DNA from: Latrodectus hesperus
Lineage: Eukaryota; Arthropoda; Arachnida; Araneae; Theridiidae
Direction of reading: 5' to 3'
NCBI GenBank assembly: GCA_037975125.1
Contig: CM075855.1
Span: forward strand, 81,033,085-81,097,084
DNA: 64,000 nt
Below are more model-generated notes on this DNA. The model was not told the origin of the DNA. It saw only the letters and a list, made by a program, of their open reading frames with translations, and did not search any database. The stretch's first letter is position 1. The stretch itself is not shown here.

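Noticed and set aside
643..64000. Two or more separate genes in the window
   Set aside because: Phases and frame connect all 58 exons without a start or stop codon region between them.

Overview
The window is one stretch of a single, very large, intron-rich animal gene read on the + strand. Fifty-eight exons (643 to beyond 64000) splice into one uninterrupted reading frame made only of fibronectin type III (Fn3) and titin-type immunoglobulin (Ig) domains: 26 Fn3 and 14 Ig, the last Fn3 cut by the window edge. Composition, module order and signature motifs (PPxxDGGxPI, YxFRVxAxN, GEPPPxxxW, RxDSGxYT) identify a twitchin/projectin protein (C. elegans unc-22, Drosophila bt), a giant sarcomeric protein of the titin-like kinase family. 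The A+T-rich introns and a Tc1-type transposon closely resembling copies I recall from orb-weaving spider genomes suggest an arthropod, probably an arachnid. The species call is inference.

Layout. From 643 to 32438 the protein is a regular super-repeat Fn3(A)-Fn3(B)-Ig. A-type Fn3s usually end in AKNPF/Y, B-type in AKPxx, and the window opens on a B-type Fn3. From 33403 the order changes to Fn3-Fn3-Fn3-Ig (33403-42376), Fn3-Fn3-Ig (43038-47440), Fn3-Fn3-Fn3-Ig-Ig (47788-57661), then Fn3-Fn3-Ig-Ig-Fn3 (58790-64000). The closing Ig-Ig-Fn3 is the block that precedes the kinase domain in titin and twitchin, so the kinase exons are expected just beyond position 64000. Every domain boundary is a phase-1 intron. 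Introns inside domains vary in phase and position.

Introns. They hold several transposon remains: a nearly complete but dead 1.4 kb Tc1-type element (50677-52076), a decayed mariner element (21242-22380), a transposase C-terminal relic (11395-11690), one end of a probable pogo/Tigger element (from 39424), and two tRNA-like, probably SINE-derived patches. There is also a four-copy tandem repeat (44043-44861) that duplicates the 3' splice site of the following exon, a GC-AG intron (61032-61512), two long TA microsatellites, and a hairpin-forming element (53150-53255). The other introns are AT-rich DNA in which I see nothing beyond splice signals; this is stated with each exon.

No prokaryotic system, CRISPR array, operon or second host gene was found. 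The most unusual signals are the multiplied splice acceptor and the set of transposon relics.
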